Shown here: positions 8,765 to 17,873 of the stretch, one piece after another
Layout: each line of letters opens with the position of its first letter
Position numbering within the stretch: position 1 is the first letter of the stretch
NCBI GenBank assembly: GCA_963772965.1
Contig: CAVYZU010000003.1
Coordinates: 62,001 to 126,000 of the forward strand
Direction of reading: 5' to 3'
Source of the DNA: AP-15 sp963772965
GTDB lineage: Bacteria > Pseudomonadota > Alphaproteobacteria > ATCC43930 > CGMCC-115725
Length of the DNA stretch: 64,000 bases
Made by a program: the position numbers and the translations under genes
Notes under the pieces: generated by a model
The model's input: the letters and a program-made list of their open reading frames with translations, nothing else
What the model was told of the DNA's origin: nothing
The model's database searches: none

Positions 8765-10195
8765 ATGGGCCATCCGACGATCTATCCGACCGGCGTCACT
8801 TTGTACGATCCCGCCAAAGCGTGGAGCGGGTACACTATTTTTCCGGCAGCAGATCTCGGCGCCTTGCTGATCGATATGAACGGCAACGAAGTCCAATTGT
8901 GGAGGGGGCTGCAGGGTTTCCCCAACAAGTTGTTGCCGGACGGCCAGGTCTTTGGCAGCACAGGGCTCCGTAACCCCGATCACAGCTACCAGGATCACAC
9001 GGATTTGGTCCAAGTCGATTGGGAAGGCAATATCGTCTGGCGGTTCAGCCGGCTCGAACATATCGCCGATCCCGGACAAGAGCCGCGCTGGTATGCGCGA
9101 CAGCACCACGACTTTCAGCGCGAGGGCAATCCGGTCGGATATTATGCGCCTGGGCAAACGCCATTGAACCATCGCGGCAAGACGCTGCTGCTGGTGCACG
9201 AAGATGTGCGAAATCCGAAAATTTCGGATCAGCTATTGCTCGACGACAAGATCATCGAAGTGAACTGGGACGGTGAAATCCTATGGTCATGGCGCGCTCA
9301 TGAACATTTCGACGAGCTCGGTTTCGACGACGCGGCAAGGACGGTTCTGTTCCGCGACCCCAATCCGAGAAAATTGGCGAATGGGTCGATCGGTGACTGG
9401 CTGCATATCAACTCGGCGTCCTACATCGGTCCAAACCGCCATTTCGATGCCGGTGATCACCGTTTTCATCCCGACAATATTATCTGGGATTCGAGGGAAG
9501 CGAACATCATCGCCATCATCGATCGGCAGTCGGGCAATATCGCTTGGCGGCTCGGCCCCAACTACGACGGGAGCGAGGCTGAGCGCAAACTGGGCTGGAT
9601 CATTGGTCAGCACCACGCCCACATCATTCCACGCGGCCTGCCCGGCGAGGGGAATTTACTGGTATTCGACAATGGCGGGTGGGCTGGTTACGGCCAGCCC
9701 AACCCCGCTTCGCCGACCGGTCGCCAAAATGCAAGGCGGGATTACTCGCGGGTTTTGGAAATAAATCCGATTTCACTCCAGATCGTCTGGCAGTACACGC
9801 CGGTCGAAGCGGGCTTCGTGATGCCGCTCGACGCTTCTCGTTTTTATAGCCCGTTCATTAGCAGCGCCCAGCGCCTGCCCAATGGCAATACGCTGATCAC
9901 CGAAGGATCGGATGGTCGTATTTTCGAAGTGACGCAAGGCCACGAGCTGGTCTGGGAATATGTCAGCCCTTATTGGGGCAAGCGCCGGCTCAATATGGTT
10001 TATCGGGCCTACCGGGCGCCTTACAGTTGGGTCCCACAGCGCCAAGCGCCAATCGAAACGTCAATTCCGCGTTTGGACTGCTCACAGTTTCGGGTGCAAG
10101 GCGCCGCTTCATCGGGCCGAGAGCGCGAAATTTCGGTGCCGGGTGTCGAGGCCGATCAACCGGACGCGGCCTTCTGCGTCGTGCCGTCGAATTAA
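8765..10195 (+). CDS. Arylsulfotransferase (ASST)-like beta-propeller protein
   Basis: Resembles the aryl-sulfate sulfotransferase family, which moves sulfuryl groups between phenolic compounds using a beta-propeller fold. The open frame begins at TTG 8753, but ATG 8765 is preferred because GGGAGA lies just before it, giving 476 residues. Repeated blade-like strands are visible: LIDMNGNEVQLWRG, VQVDWEGNIVWRFSRLEH, IIEVNWDGEILWSWRAHEH, IIDRQSGNIAWRLGPNYDG and RIFEVTQGHELVWEYVSP. Histidines in HHAHIIPRG and HHDFQREG could be active-site residues. There is no signal peptide, unlike classical periplasmic ASST, so a cytoplasmic role is inferred and the substrate is unknown. It precedes the dioxygenase genes on the same strand. 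Confidence 0.75.
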   Translation: MGHPTIYPTGVTLYDPAKAWSGYTIFPAADLGALLIDMNGNEVQLWRGLQGFPNKLLPDGQVFGSTGLRNPDHSYQDHTDLVQVDWEGNIVWRFSRLEHIADPGQEPRWYARQHHDFQREGNPVGYYAPGQTPLNHRGKTLLLVHEDVRNPKISDQLLLDDKIIEVNWDGEILWSWRAHEHFDELGFDDAARTVLFRDPNPRKLANGSIGDWLHINSASYIGPNRHFDAGDHRFHPDNIIWDSREANIIAIIDRQSGNIAWRLGPNYDGSEAERKLGWIIGQHHAHIIPRGLPGEGNLLVFDNGGWAGYGQPNPASPTGRQNARRDYSRVLEINPISLQIVWQYTPVEAGFVMPLDASRFYSPFISSAQRLPNGNTLITEGSDGRIFEVTQGHELVWEYVSPYWGKRRLNMVYRAYRAPYSWVPQRQAPIETSIPRLDCSQFRVQGAASSGREREISVPGVEADQPDAAFCVVPSN

Positions 10196-10395
10196 TAGTC
10201 TGTTCCGTGCTGCTGCACCCCGGGATCCGTTATCAGTATCGTCAGCGCAGCGAACCCGGACCAAGCGCTCTCGACATCGAAACCCCGGTGATGATCCGCC
10301 CCGGCTCCTGCTATGATGACCGTGACGCCTCTCCAATCCTCCGCCGCCGGCGCGGGAGGGAAGGGCAGGGCAGGGGCGAGAGGGATTGTCCGCTT

Positions 10396-11733
10396 ATGGG
10401 CAGCGCTCCGAAATACGCCGTCATCGACCCCGCCACAGGCAAACTCGACCGCCGCATCTTCAGCGAGCAGGCGGTCTACGACGATGAAATGGCGAAGATC
10501 TTCGGCCGCGCCTGGCTGATGATTGGGCACGAGAGTCTAGTGCCGGCCACCGACGATTTCTTCCACACCTATATGGGCGAAGACCCGGTCATTCTGACCC
10601 GCGACGAGCAGGGCCGACTGCACGCGCTCCTTAACATGTGCCGCCACCGCGGCAACCGCGTGTGCCGCGTTGATGACGGTAACGCCAAGCGCTTCACCTG
10701 CACCTATCACGGCTGGACCTATCGTAATGACGGCGCCCTCGAACACGTCCCCGGCGAGACCGAGGCCTATTACGACGCGCTCGACCGGCCATCGCTCGGT
10801 CTGATCGAGGCGCGCGTCGAGACCTATGCGGGCATCGTCTTCGCGACCTGGGCCAAGGACGCTCCGACCCTTGAGGCTTACCTCGGCGACGCACGCTGGT
10901 ATCTCGACACCGTATTTAACCGGCGGGACGGCGGCATGCAGGCGCTTGGCCCGATGAAATGGCTCGAACCCGTCAATTGGAAGACCTTGGTCGACAACTG
11001 CTCGGACAATTACCACGTCCCCACCAGCCATCTCGCCAGCGCGCGGGTCCAGACCCGCTATCTCGGTCGCCCCCGGTTGTCGCACGAGGACCAATTCGCC
11101 AGTCCTAACCGGCACGCTTTTGTCAACGGGCACTCGATCACCTTCCGCGACGCCGACGACAACGCCCCGCGCTATGTGCACGGCATGTCGAGCGAGACGA
11201 TGCGGCTGTTCCAGGAATACCACGAGGCGACGCTGCCCGAGTTCGAGCGGCGCCTCGGCCCGCTCCGCGCGCGCCGGGTACAGCTTGGCAACCACTCGAT
11301 CTTCCCGAACGGGATCCTCGGGCTGCGGCTGGCATTACCGCGCGGCCCGCTCAAGACCGAGTTCTGGCATTTCGTACTGGTCGACCGGGATATGCCCGAG
11401 GACTTGAAGCGCGTGATTCGTATCGGGAGCCAGGCCAACAATGGTGCGGCCGGCATGTTCGAGCAGGACGACGTCGACAACTGGCGTCAGGTGACCGAAG
11501 CGAGCACCAGCCGCTTGGGACGCCGTCACGCGCAGGACCTGTCGATGGGCGTCGGACATGCTGGGCCGCATCCGGCTTATCCGGGGCTCGTCTCAGAGCG
11601 CTACATCTCGGAGAACAACCAGCGCCTCTTCTATCGACGCTGGGAAGAGTTCATGAACGCGGAGAGCTGGGCCGACATCCCGCTTGCCCCGATCACCGCC
11701 CATTTCGACGGCGCCGCAACGGTGCGCGGCTAG
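10396..11733 (+). CDS. Rieske aromatic-ring-hydroxylating dioxygenase, alpha subunit
   Basis: Large catalytic subunit that inserts both atoms of O2 into an aromatic ring. From ATG 10396 the protein is 445 residues, the usual size; the open frame extends upstream to 9973, but that part has no homology and overlaps the previous gene. The Rieske [2Fe-2S] ligands are Cys82, His84, Cys102 and His105 (CRHRGN and CTYHGWTY). The mononuclear iron ligands His207 and His212, with bridging Asp204, are in NCSDNYHVPTSH. The beta subunit follows at 11952. No ferredoxin or reductase is nearby. Closest in style to benzoate/anthranilate/toluate-type oxygenases, but the substrate cannot be read from sequence. 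Confidence 0.9.
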   Translation: MGSAPKYAVIDPATGKLDRRIFSEQAVYDDEMAKIFGRAWLMIGHESLVPATDDFFHTYMGEDPVILTRDEQGRLHALLNMCRHRGNRVCRVDDGNAKRFTCTYHGWTYRNDGALEHVPGETEAYYDALDRPSLGLIEARVETYAGIVFATWAKDAPTLEAYLGDARWYLDTVFNRRDGGMQALGPMKWLEPVNWKTLVDNCSDNYHVPTSHLASARVQTRYLGRPRLSHEDQFASPNRHAFVNGHSITFRDADDNAPRYVHGMSSETMRLFQEYHEATLPEFERRLGPLRARRVQLGNHSIFPNGILGLRLALPRGPLKTEFWHFVLVDRDMPEDLKRVIRIGSQANNGAAGMFEQDDVDNWRQVTEASTSRLGRRHAQDLSMGVGHAGPHPAYPGLVSERYISENNQRLFYRRWEEFMNAESWADIPLAPITAHFDGAATVRG

Positions 11734-11775
11734 CTCATGGTCTACTCCGGTCGATCTGCCGCACGGTTCCAACCG

Positions 11776-11856
11776 CTTTTCCGGCGAAGTCCGGAATCCA
11801 CGGTACCGACGCTCTGCCGCGCGAAGGATGGGTCCCGGCTTTCGCCGGGAATGCGG
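11776..11856. repeat. Dispersed intergenic palindromic repeat
   Basis: Between the two dioxygenase genes lie two hairpin halves: TTTTCCGGCGAAGTCCGGAA at 11778-11797 and a second, GGGTCCCGGCTTTCGCCGGG at 11830-11849, in mirrored arrangement. Read on the minus strand they encode the familiar spurious peptides AFPAKAGTHPS and WIPDFAGK, the hallmark of a widespread proteobacterial intergenic repeat. It is not a gene. Confidence 0.65.
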
Positions 11857-11951
11857 GTAAAAATGATCGAGCTTTTCCCGATGAGCTAACGGATGGCGAT
11901 CCGGTGAAAACGAAGAGCGCGCGAGCCGCAACCCGCACAGCGGAGCTGGCC

Positions 11952-12479
11952 ATGGCACCTTCAGCGGCGCTGCCACAGCAGCACGCGCTGTGGTTCGAGC
12001 TAATGCAGTTCTACATCCGCGAGGCTTGGTTGCTCGACGAGCGCAAGCTCAAGGAGTGGCTCGATCTCTTTACCGACGATGTCCTCTACTTCATGCCGCG
12101 CCGCAAGAATGTCTCGCGCCACGAGTTGCACCGCGAATTGACTCCGCTCGGCGATCTGGCGATCCTCGAAGAGGACAAGCGCTATCTCGAAATGCGGGTG
12201 GCCCGGCTCGACACCGGCATGGCTTGGGCCGAGGACCCCCCATCGCGCACCCGCCACCTGATCGGCAATCTCGAAGCGACAGCGCTGGAAAACGGCGAAG
12301 TCGACGCCCGGACCGCATTTCTGGTGTATCGCTCACACCTGGAGACCGATCACCAGCTGCTCTCCGGCTGCCGCGAGGACCTGGTGCGCAACGTCGATGG
12401 CGCCTGGAAGGTAGCGCGACGCACGATCGTCCTCGACGCCAACGTCCTCCTCGACAAAAACCTCAGCGTCTTTCTCTAG
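11952..12479 (+). CDS. Aromatic-ring-hydroxylating dioxygenase, beta subunit
   Basis: Small structural subunit of a Rieske dioxygenase hexamer, with an NTF2-like cone fold. ATG 11952 has GGAG six bases upstream and gives 175 residues; a GTG at 11904 would add 16. Family features include FYIREAWLLDERKLKEWLDL, DDVLYFMPRRKN, SRTRHLIGNLEA and LVRNVDGAWKVARRTIVLDA. It lies 218 bases after the alpha subunit, with an intergenic repeat between them, so the pair may once have been tighter. A fragment of a ring-cleavage hydrolase gene lies just downstream on the other strand. Confidence 0.88.
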   Translation: MAPSAALPQQHALWFELMQFYIREAWLLDERKLKEWLDLFTDDVLYFMPRRKNVSRHELHRELTPLGDLAILEEDKRYLEMRVARLDTGMAWAEDPPSRTRHLIGNLEATALENGEVDARTAFLVYRSHLETDHQLLSGCREDLVRNVDGAWKVARRTIVLDANVLLDKNLSVFL

Positions 12480-12491
12480 CCGGGCTAATTG

Positions 12492-12575
12492 GACCGGCGG
12501 CGCGCGGATGCCGGCGAGATCGGGGGTGGGGTCGCGCGGCAGGCTGACCAATTGCCGGCGCGCCCCGGTCAGCTC
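12492..12575 (-). pseudogene. Fragment of a second alpha/beta hydrolase (C-C bond hydrolase) gene
   Basis: The minus strand encodes ELTGARRQLVSLPRDP then TPDLAGIRAPPV, which aligns with residues 201-226 of the intact hydrolase at 17874-18728 (EFIEARRQSVSLPHDYTPDL then AGIQAPV). At the DNA level about 54 of 59 bases match between roughly 12506-12564 and 18059-18117. Nothing homologous remains on either side, so this is a relic of a duplicated hydrolase gene next to the dioxygenase. Confidence 0.7.
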
Positions 12576-12705
12576 TTGTAACCAATCGAGTCTCGCCTAG
12601 CGGAGCGGTAGCCAAGAGATCACCGGGACCTTTTTATACCCAACCGCCTTATCTCCACACAGGCATCCGTCACGATCGGGTCGGTCCTGAAAGGAGTACG
12701 CGATA

Positions 12706-13899
12706 TTGCGCGGAATGGTGGCCGTTGTCCTGCTCGTTCTCGCGGTCGTCGCGGGATGGGCGGTGTGGCGGGCGATCGACCACGGCTCGGCGAACAAACC
12801 CGTCGCGGCACCGCCGCCGGTGCCGGTGAACGCGGCCGCGGCCACCCGCCGCGACGTGCCGGCGATCGAACCGGCGCTCGGCACGGTTCAGTCGATCGAC
12901 ACGGTCAATGTAACGCCGCGGGTCAACGGACGGATTGACGCCATCTATTTCAAGCAAGGCGATGAGGTCGCCAAGCGGCAAAAGCTGTTCCTGATCAATC
13001 CCCATCCCTACGAGGCAGCGCTCGCCCAGGCGCAAGGTCAGCTCGCCCACGACGAAGCGACCCTGGCCGAGGCCAAGACCGACCTCTCCCGCTATCAGAT
13101 GCTCCTCGCCGAGAACTCAATCGCGCGGCAAACCGCCGAGGATCAGCGCTACGTGGTCAACCAGGACGAGGGCACGGTCAAGCAGGACGAGGCCAATGTC
13201 GCCAATGCCGAGCTCAATCTTCGGTATTGTCACATCAACTCGCCGATCGCCGGCCGCACCGGCGCGCTGCAAGTCGATCTCGGCAATTACGTGCAAGCCG
13301 CGGGTGCGCAGGAAACCTCGGCAGCCGCATCGACAACCGCAAATGCAACCGTTGCGGGTATCATGCCGCTGGTGACGATCACGCAAATGCAGCCGATCTT
13401 TGTGAGCTTTAGCGTCCCGCAGACCGAGCTCGAGACGATCCGTGAGAATCAGGCCAAAGGCCCCCTGACGGTCGAGGCTTATTCGCAGGCCGGCAACCTA
13501 CTCGCGTCAGGCAAGCTGAGCCTGATCAACAACGTGGTCAACACGGCGACCGGCACGGTCATGCTGGAAGCCACATTCCCCAACCGCCGAGAAATTCTGT
13601 GGCCCAACGAAATGGTGTCGGTGAAGCTGATCGAATTCATCCGAAAGAATGTAATCACGGTTCCGTCCCAGGCCGTGATGACCGGGCCGAACGGCTCCTA
13701 CGTCTATATCATCGGACCCGGGAACAAGGTGCGCCGCGTCAACGTAACGGTGACGGAGACACAAGGTGATCTCGCGGTCATCGGCAAGGGTTTGCAGTCA
13801 GGTGAGCAGGTGGTGACCGCCGGGCAGTACCGGCTCGCCGACGGCGTCACCGTGACCGTCGAGGCGCCGAAGGCGGCAGCGACGCCGGTGAGCGGTTGA
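12706..13899 (+). CDS. RND efflux periplasmic adaptor (MdtA/AcrA-like)
   Basis: Membrane-fusion protein that links an inner-membrane RND pump to an outer-membrane channel. TTG 12706 is chosen because a strong AAAGGAG sits 9 bases upstream; ATG 12715 is the alternative. The 397-residue protein has an N-terminal membrane anchor (MVAVVLLVLAVVAGWAVW), a biotinyl-lipoyl half-motif (VNVTPRVNGRIDAIYFKQGD), a coiled-coil hairpin rich in Ala/Gln/Glu, the second lipoyl half (CHINSPIAGRTGALQVDLGN) and beta-barrel segments. Its stop overlaps the pump start by one base (TGATG), so they are co-translated. No outer-membrane TolC-like gene is adjacent; a shared channel is likely. Confidence 0.93.
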   Translation: MRGMVAVVLLVLAVVAGWAVWRAIDHGSANKPVAAPPPVPVNAAAATRRDVPAIEPALGTVQSIDTVNVTPRVNGRIDAIYFKQGDEVAKRQKLFLINPHPYEAALAQAQGQLAHDEATLAEAKTDLSRYQMLLAENSIARQTAEDQRYVVNQDEGTVKQDEANVANAELNLRYCHINSPIAGRTGALQVDLGNYVQAAGAQETSAAASTTANATVAGIMPLVTITQMQPIFVSFSVPQTELETIRENQAKGPLTVEAYSQAGNLLASGKLSLINNVVNTATGTVMLEATFPNRREILWPNEMVSVKLIEFIRKNVITVPSQAVMTGPNGSYVYIIGPGNKVRRVNVTVTETQGDLAVIGKGLQSGEQVVTAGQYRLADGVTVTVEAPKAAATPVSG

Positions 13900-16800
13900 T
13901 GAGCATTTCGGAACCCTTTATCCGCCGGCCGATCGCAACCGCGCTGCTGATGGCTGCACTGCTCGCCTTTGGCGCCATGTGTTACGAGCTGCTGCCGGTT
14001 TCAGCGCTGCCGAACGTGCAATTTCCGACGATCTCGGTGTCGGCGCAGCTGCCGGGCGCCAGCCCCGAGACGATGGCCAGTACCGTCGCGACGCCGCTCG
14101 AGGAGGAGTTCACCGCGATCCCGGGCCTGTCGTTTATGTCCTCGACCAGCGGTACCGGCACGACCTCAATCACCCTGCAATTCGATCTCAATACCGATAT
14201 CAACGCCGACGCACAATTCGTGCAGACCGAGATCAATGCCGCCGGCGGGCTGCTGCCAAAGAACCTGCCGAACCCACCGACCTACCGCGAGACCAACCCG
14301 GCGCAGCGGCCGGTCCTGATCTATGCGGTTCACTCCGATGCGATGCCGCTCTACCAGCTCGACCAATACGCGAACGTCATGCTCGCCGAACAGCTGTCGA
14401 CGGTAAACGGGGTCGGCCAGGTAATTATCGCGGGCCAGCAGCAGCCGGCAGTTACCGTTGAGGTGGACCCCTTGGCGCTCGCCTCCCGCGGCATGAGCCT
14501 GCCTCAGGTCGCCACCGCGCTGTCGGCCGCGACACTTGATACGGCAAAGGGCAGCCTTCAAGGGCCGCAAGCGAACTACCCGCTGCAGACCAATGACCAG
14601 CTGTTTAACGCCGCTCAGTTCAACAAAGTCATTGTCGCATACAGCAACGGTGCGCCGGTTGTGCTGAGCGACATCGCCAAGGTCATCGATTCTTCGGTCA
14701 ACCCGCTGACCGGCAGCTGGTTCGGAACCACGCCCGCCGAACTCTTGCTGATCGAAACCACCCCGGGAGCGAATACTCTGCAGGTTGTCGACAGTATAAA
14801 ATCGATCATGCCGCGGCTGTTAGCGTCGATTCCGCGCGCCGTGCATGTCGATCTCGTCTCCGATCGCTCGGTCAACATCCGCGCCTCGGTGTCCGATGTC
14901 GAATTCACGTTGGTGCTGACGATCGTTCTCGTTGTTCTCGTCATCTTCTTGTTCTTGCGAAAGCTGTGGGTGACAATCATTCCGAGCATCACCCTGCCGC
15001 TCGTTATTATCGCGACCTTCAGCGGCATGTATTTTCTGAACTATAGCATCGATAATTTATCGATGATGGCGCTGACGATTGCGGTCGGCTTTCTGGTCGA
15101 CGATGCGATCGTAATGATCGAAAACATCGTGCGCTACATTGAAGCTGGCGATCCGCCGTTCGAGGCGGCGCTGAAGGGTGCCGGACAAATCGGCTTTACG
15201 ATCGTCTCGATGACATTGTCGCTGATCGCGGTGTTTATTCCGCTGTTGTTCATGTCAGGCGTGGTCGGGCTGCTGTTCCACGAATTTGCCATGACGGTCA
15301 CGCTGACCTTGCTGTTTTCCGCGCTCGTGTCGCTGACCCTGACACCGATGATGTGCGCGCAGTTTCTGACCCGCGAGAAGGAGGCGGAAAAGCGTCGCCG
15401 GAGCTGGTTCGAGCGCGGCTTTGAGCGGCTAACCCACGGCTATGATCGTGGGCTGCAATGGGCCTTCCGGCACCGCTTCCTGATGCTGTTGCTGACGCTG
15501 GGATTGATGGCGCTGACCGCGATCCTGTACATCTGGATCCCGAAGGGCTTTCTGCCGGAGCAGGATACCGGGTTTATCTTTGCCGCGGTCCAGGCGCGGC
15601 AGGATACCTCATTCCCGGCGATGGCCAAAATCGAGAACCAGATCGCGCGCATCGTGATGCGCGACCCGGCGGTCGAGCACGTCGTCGGCTTCGCCGGCGC
15701 CACCGGGTCCAACCCCAGCGAAAGCACAGCGCGTGTTTTCATCCAACTAAAACCGTTCAGCGAGCGCCTGCCGGTGCAAGAGGTCATGGCGCGATTGCGG
15801 CCTCAGTTTTATGCGGTGATCGGCGCCAAGGTGTTTATGCAGGCCGGGCAGGACATCAATATCGGCGGGCGGCTGGAACAGGCGGAGTACCAGTACACCC
15901 TGACCGACAGCAATACGACCGAGCTCGACCATTGGGCGCCGATCCTCGAGGCCGGCATGCAAAAGCTCAAGATCCTGACCGATGTCGCTTCGGATCTGCA
16001 GGTCGCGGCGCCGAATGTGTCCATCGAGGTCGACCGCAACACCGCCTCGCAGCTCGGGCTCTCGATGTCGGCCATCGATACGACGCTCGAGGATGCGTTT
16101 GCCCAGGCGCAGATCGCGACGATCTATTCGCCGAGCTATCAATCAAAAGTGATTTTGGAGGTCCAACCGAAATATCAGTCGGGACCTGAGGCATTGGCCG
16201 ACCTTTATGTGCAGAACAGCAGCGGCGGCGAGGTGCCGCTCTCGGCGGTGGCGCATTACGTGACCAAAGCAGAGCCGGTCACGATCAACTACCAGGGGCT
16301 GTTCCCCTCGGTGACATTGTCGTTCAATCTGGCACCGGGTGCGGCGTTGAGCCAGGCGGTCACCGCAATCGACGCGCTGCAAACAAAGCTCGGCGTGCCC
16401 GCAACCTTGCACGGCGCCTTTGAGGGTACCGCCCAGGCTTTCGAGCAATCGATGGTCACGATCCCGCTGCTGATCGCCGCCGCGGTCGCCGCGATTTACG
16501 TGATCATGGGGGTGCTGTACGAGAGCTTTATCCACCCGATCACGATCCTCTCCTCACTGCCGCCGGCCGGGGTCGGAGCATTGGCAGTCCTGATGCTGTT
16601 CGGCTACGACCTGACCCTGATCGCCATCATCGGCATCATTCTGTTGATGGGCATCGTGAAAAAGAACGCGATCATGATGATCGACTTCGCGATCGAGGCG
16701 GAGCGGGTCGAAGGTAAGTCACCGCTCGAAGCGATCCACCAGGCCTGTTTATTGCGCTTCCGGCCGATCATGATGACGACCTTTTGTGCTTTGATCGCGG

Positions 16801-17003
16801 GTTTGCCGTTGGCTCTCGAAAGCGGTGCCGGATCTGAATTGCGCCGTCCGCTTGGTGTTGCAATCGTCGGCGGACTGCTGGTTTCGCAATGGCTGACGCT
16901 TTACACGACCCCGGTCATTTATCTTTATCTCGATCGCCTCGCCCGATGGTTTGGAGAAAATCGCTCGGCGTCCCCGGCCAAGCCCGGCCATCCGTCCTCC
17001 TAA
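13899..17003 (+). CDS. RND multidrug efflux permease (MdtB/MdtC-like)
   Basis: Proton-driven inner-membrane pump of about 1034 residues, the normal size for the HAE1/MdtBC group. ATG 13899 overlaps the adaptor stop; a TTG three bases earlier is possible. It opens with ISEPFIRRPIATALLMAALL (first membrane helix). Visible are porter-domain signatures (VSALPNVQFPTISVSAQLPG, NGVGQVIIAG), a helix-4 region with the proton-relay acidic pair (AVGFLVDDAIVMIENIVRYI), the GFLPEQDTGF loop and a C-terminal LMGIVKKNAIMMIDFAIEAE. MdtB-like pumps export detergents, bile salts and drugs; next to aromatic catabolism genes, solvent or aromatic export is a reasonable inference only. Confidence 0.93.
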   Translation: MSISEPFIRRPIATALLMAALLAFGAMCYELLPVSALPNVQFPTISVSAQLPGASPETMASTVATPLEEEFTAIPGLSFMSSTSGTGTTSITLQFDLNTDINADAQFVQTEINAAGGLLPKNLPNPPTYRETNPAQRPVLIYAVHSDAMPLYQLDQYANVMLAEQLSTVNGVGQVIIAGQQQPAVTVEVDPLALASRGMSLPQVATALSAATLDTAKGSLQGPQANYPLQTNDQLFNAAQFNKVIVAYSNGAPVVLSDIAKVIDSSVNPLTGSWFGTTPAELLLIETTPGANTLQVVDSIKSIMPRLLASIPRAVHVDLVSDRSVNIRASVSDVEFTLVLTIVLVVLVIFLFLRKLWVTIIPSITLPLVIIATFSGMYFLNYSIDNLSMMALTIAVGFLVDDAIVMIENIVRYIEAGDPPFEAALKGAGQIGFTIVSMTLSLIAVFIPLLFMSGVVGLLFHEFAMTVTLTLLFSALVSLTLTPMMCAQFLTREKEAEKRRRSWFERGFERLTHGYDRGLQWAFRHRFLMLLLTLGLMALTAILYIWIPKGFLPEQDTGFIFAAVQARQDTSFPAMAKIENQIARIVMRDPAVEHVVGFAGATGSNPSESTARVFIQLKPFSERLPVQEVMARLRPQFYAVIGAKVFMQAGQDINIGGRLEQAEYQYTLTDSNTTELDHWAPILEAGMQKLKILTDVASDLQVAAPNVSIEVDRNTASQLGLSMSAIDTTLEDAFAQAQIATIYSPSYQSKVILEVQPKYQSGPEALADLYVQNSSGGEVPLSAVAHYVTKAEPVTINYQGLFPSVTLSFNLAPGAALSQAVTAIDALQTKLGVPATLHGAFEGTAQAFEQSMVTIPLLIAAAVAAIYVIMGVLYESFIHPITILSSLPPAGVGALAVLMLFGYDLTLIAIIGIILLMGIVKKNAIMMIDFAIEAERVEGKSPLEAIHQACLLRFRPIMMTTFCALIAGLPLALESGAGSELRRPLGVAIVGGLLVSQWLTLYTTPVIYLYLDRLARWFGENRSASPAKPGHPSS

Positions 17004-17102
17004 AACAGGTGCGGCCCAACGAAAATCGAAGGAACGCGGCGATCACATCGATATCGCCGCTCGCAACACTTCGACGTATCCGCAGGACTTAGTCCGGCGG
17101 GT

Positions 17103-17699
17103 TTACGCTTGTTCCGCCCTTTGCCTACTGCCCGCCGCCAGCTTCTGCTTTCTTATGTCCAAAAGATCAGCAGGAAGCGGAAATGCATCATCAACATAAA
17201 CAAAGTCGTCCACGAACTTTTCGGATTGTGTATTCGGATCGATTGAAATTTTTCTGATTGGATCGCTTTGGATCGAAAGAAACACGGTTGGCCCGAATTC
17301 CGGATCGGTAATGAAGCCGTGAGCCACCGCCATGCCGACCGCTACCGTACTCTTCTCCTGGTAGGCGATCCATTCGGCGTCGCGGGAAAGATGTCCGCGG
17401 CCGGCGAATATAAAAAATTCGCTGTTTATTTTCTGGTGCATGTGCGGAAGATAAGCGCCATCGACAATGACGAGTTCCCACACCCTCCGGCCAAACCAAC
17501 CGAGCCTGAAAATATCGAAGGCGGCGCCGCTTTTGTCGTCGCCGCGAATGAGGTGCTTGACGTCGCCAAAGGGAGCGCCCTCGGTATCCTTAAATAGCAA
17601 ATCATCGGTCCGTAAATGCGCAATCCGATCAGAAAATTCGCTTGCCGACGCAGAATGAAACCGGCGATACAGCTCCTCCATCAGTTCAGTATCGCGCAT
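17103..17699 (-). CDS. Cupin-like domain protein, function unknown
   Basis: A 198-residue protein from ATG 17699, chosen because a GGAGAGGATGATTTT leader precedes it; an upstream start at 17771 is possible but has no such site. The middle contains a cupin-like metal-binding signature (YLPHMHQKINSEFFIFAGRG) with two histidines and a glutamate, surrounded by beta-strand-rich sequence (WELVIVDGA, STVAVGMAVAHGFI, PTVFLSIQSDPI). It lies between the RND pump and the hydrolase, all within the catabolic segment, and could be a small oxygenase or isomerase. I do not recognise a characterised orthologue. Confidence 0.6.
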   Translation of the reverse strand: MRDTELMEELYRRFHSASASEFSDRIAHLRTDDLLFKDTEGAPFGDVKHLIRGDDKSGAAFDIFRLGWFGRRVWELVIVDGAYLPHMHQKINSEFFIFAGRGHLSRDAEWIAYQEKSTVAVGMAVAHGFITDPEFGPTVFLSIQSDPIRKISIDPNTQSEKFVDDFVYVDDAFPLPADLLDIRKQKLAAGSRQRAEQA

Positions 17700-17873
17700 A
17701 AAATCATCCTCTCCTAATTGCGTGACTGGCGAACACGCTGATCGCCGGCGCAGCCGGCAGCGGTCTCGCAAGCACCCTCAAAAACATCATACCGAACACT
17801 CCGCAACCCAAGAACTCCTGTACCCCGTGCCGGCAGGGCGGAGCGGGCTACCGCTTGGCGGGGGCCGTTGCGC

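Noticed and set aside
9973..10395. An upstream extension of the dioxygenase alpha frame
   Set aside because: It overlaps the end of the arylsulfotransferase-like gene, and its translation shows no homology. ATG 10396 gives the normal length.
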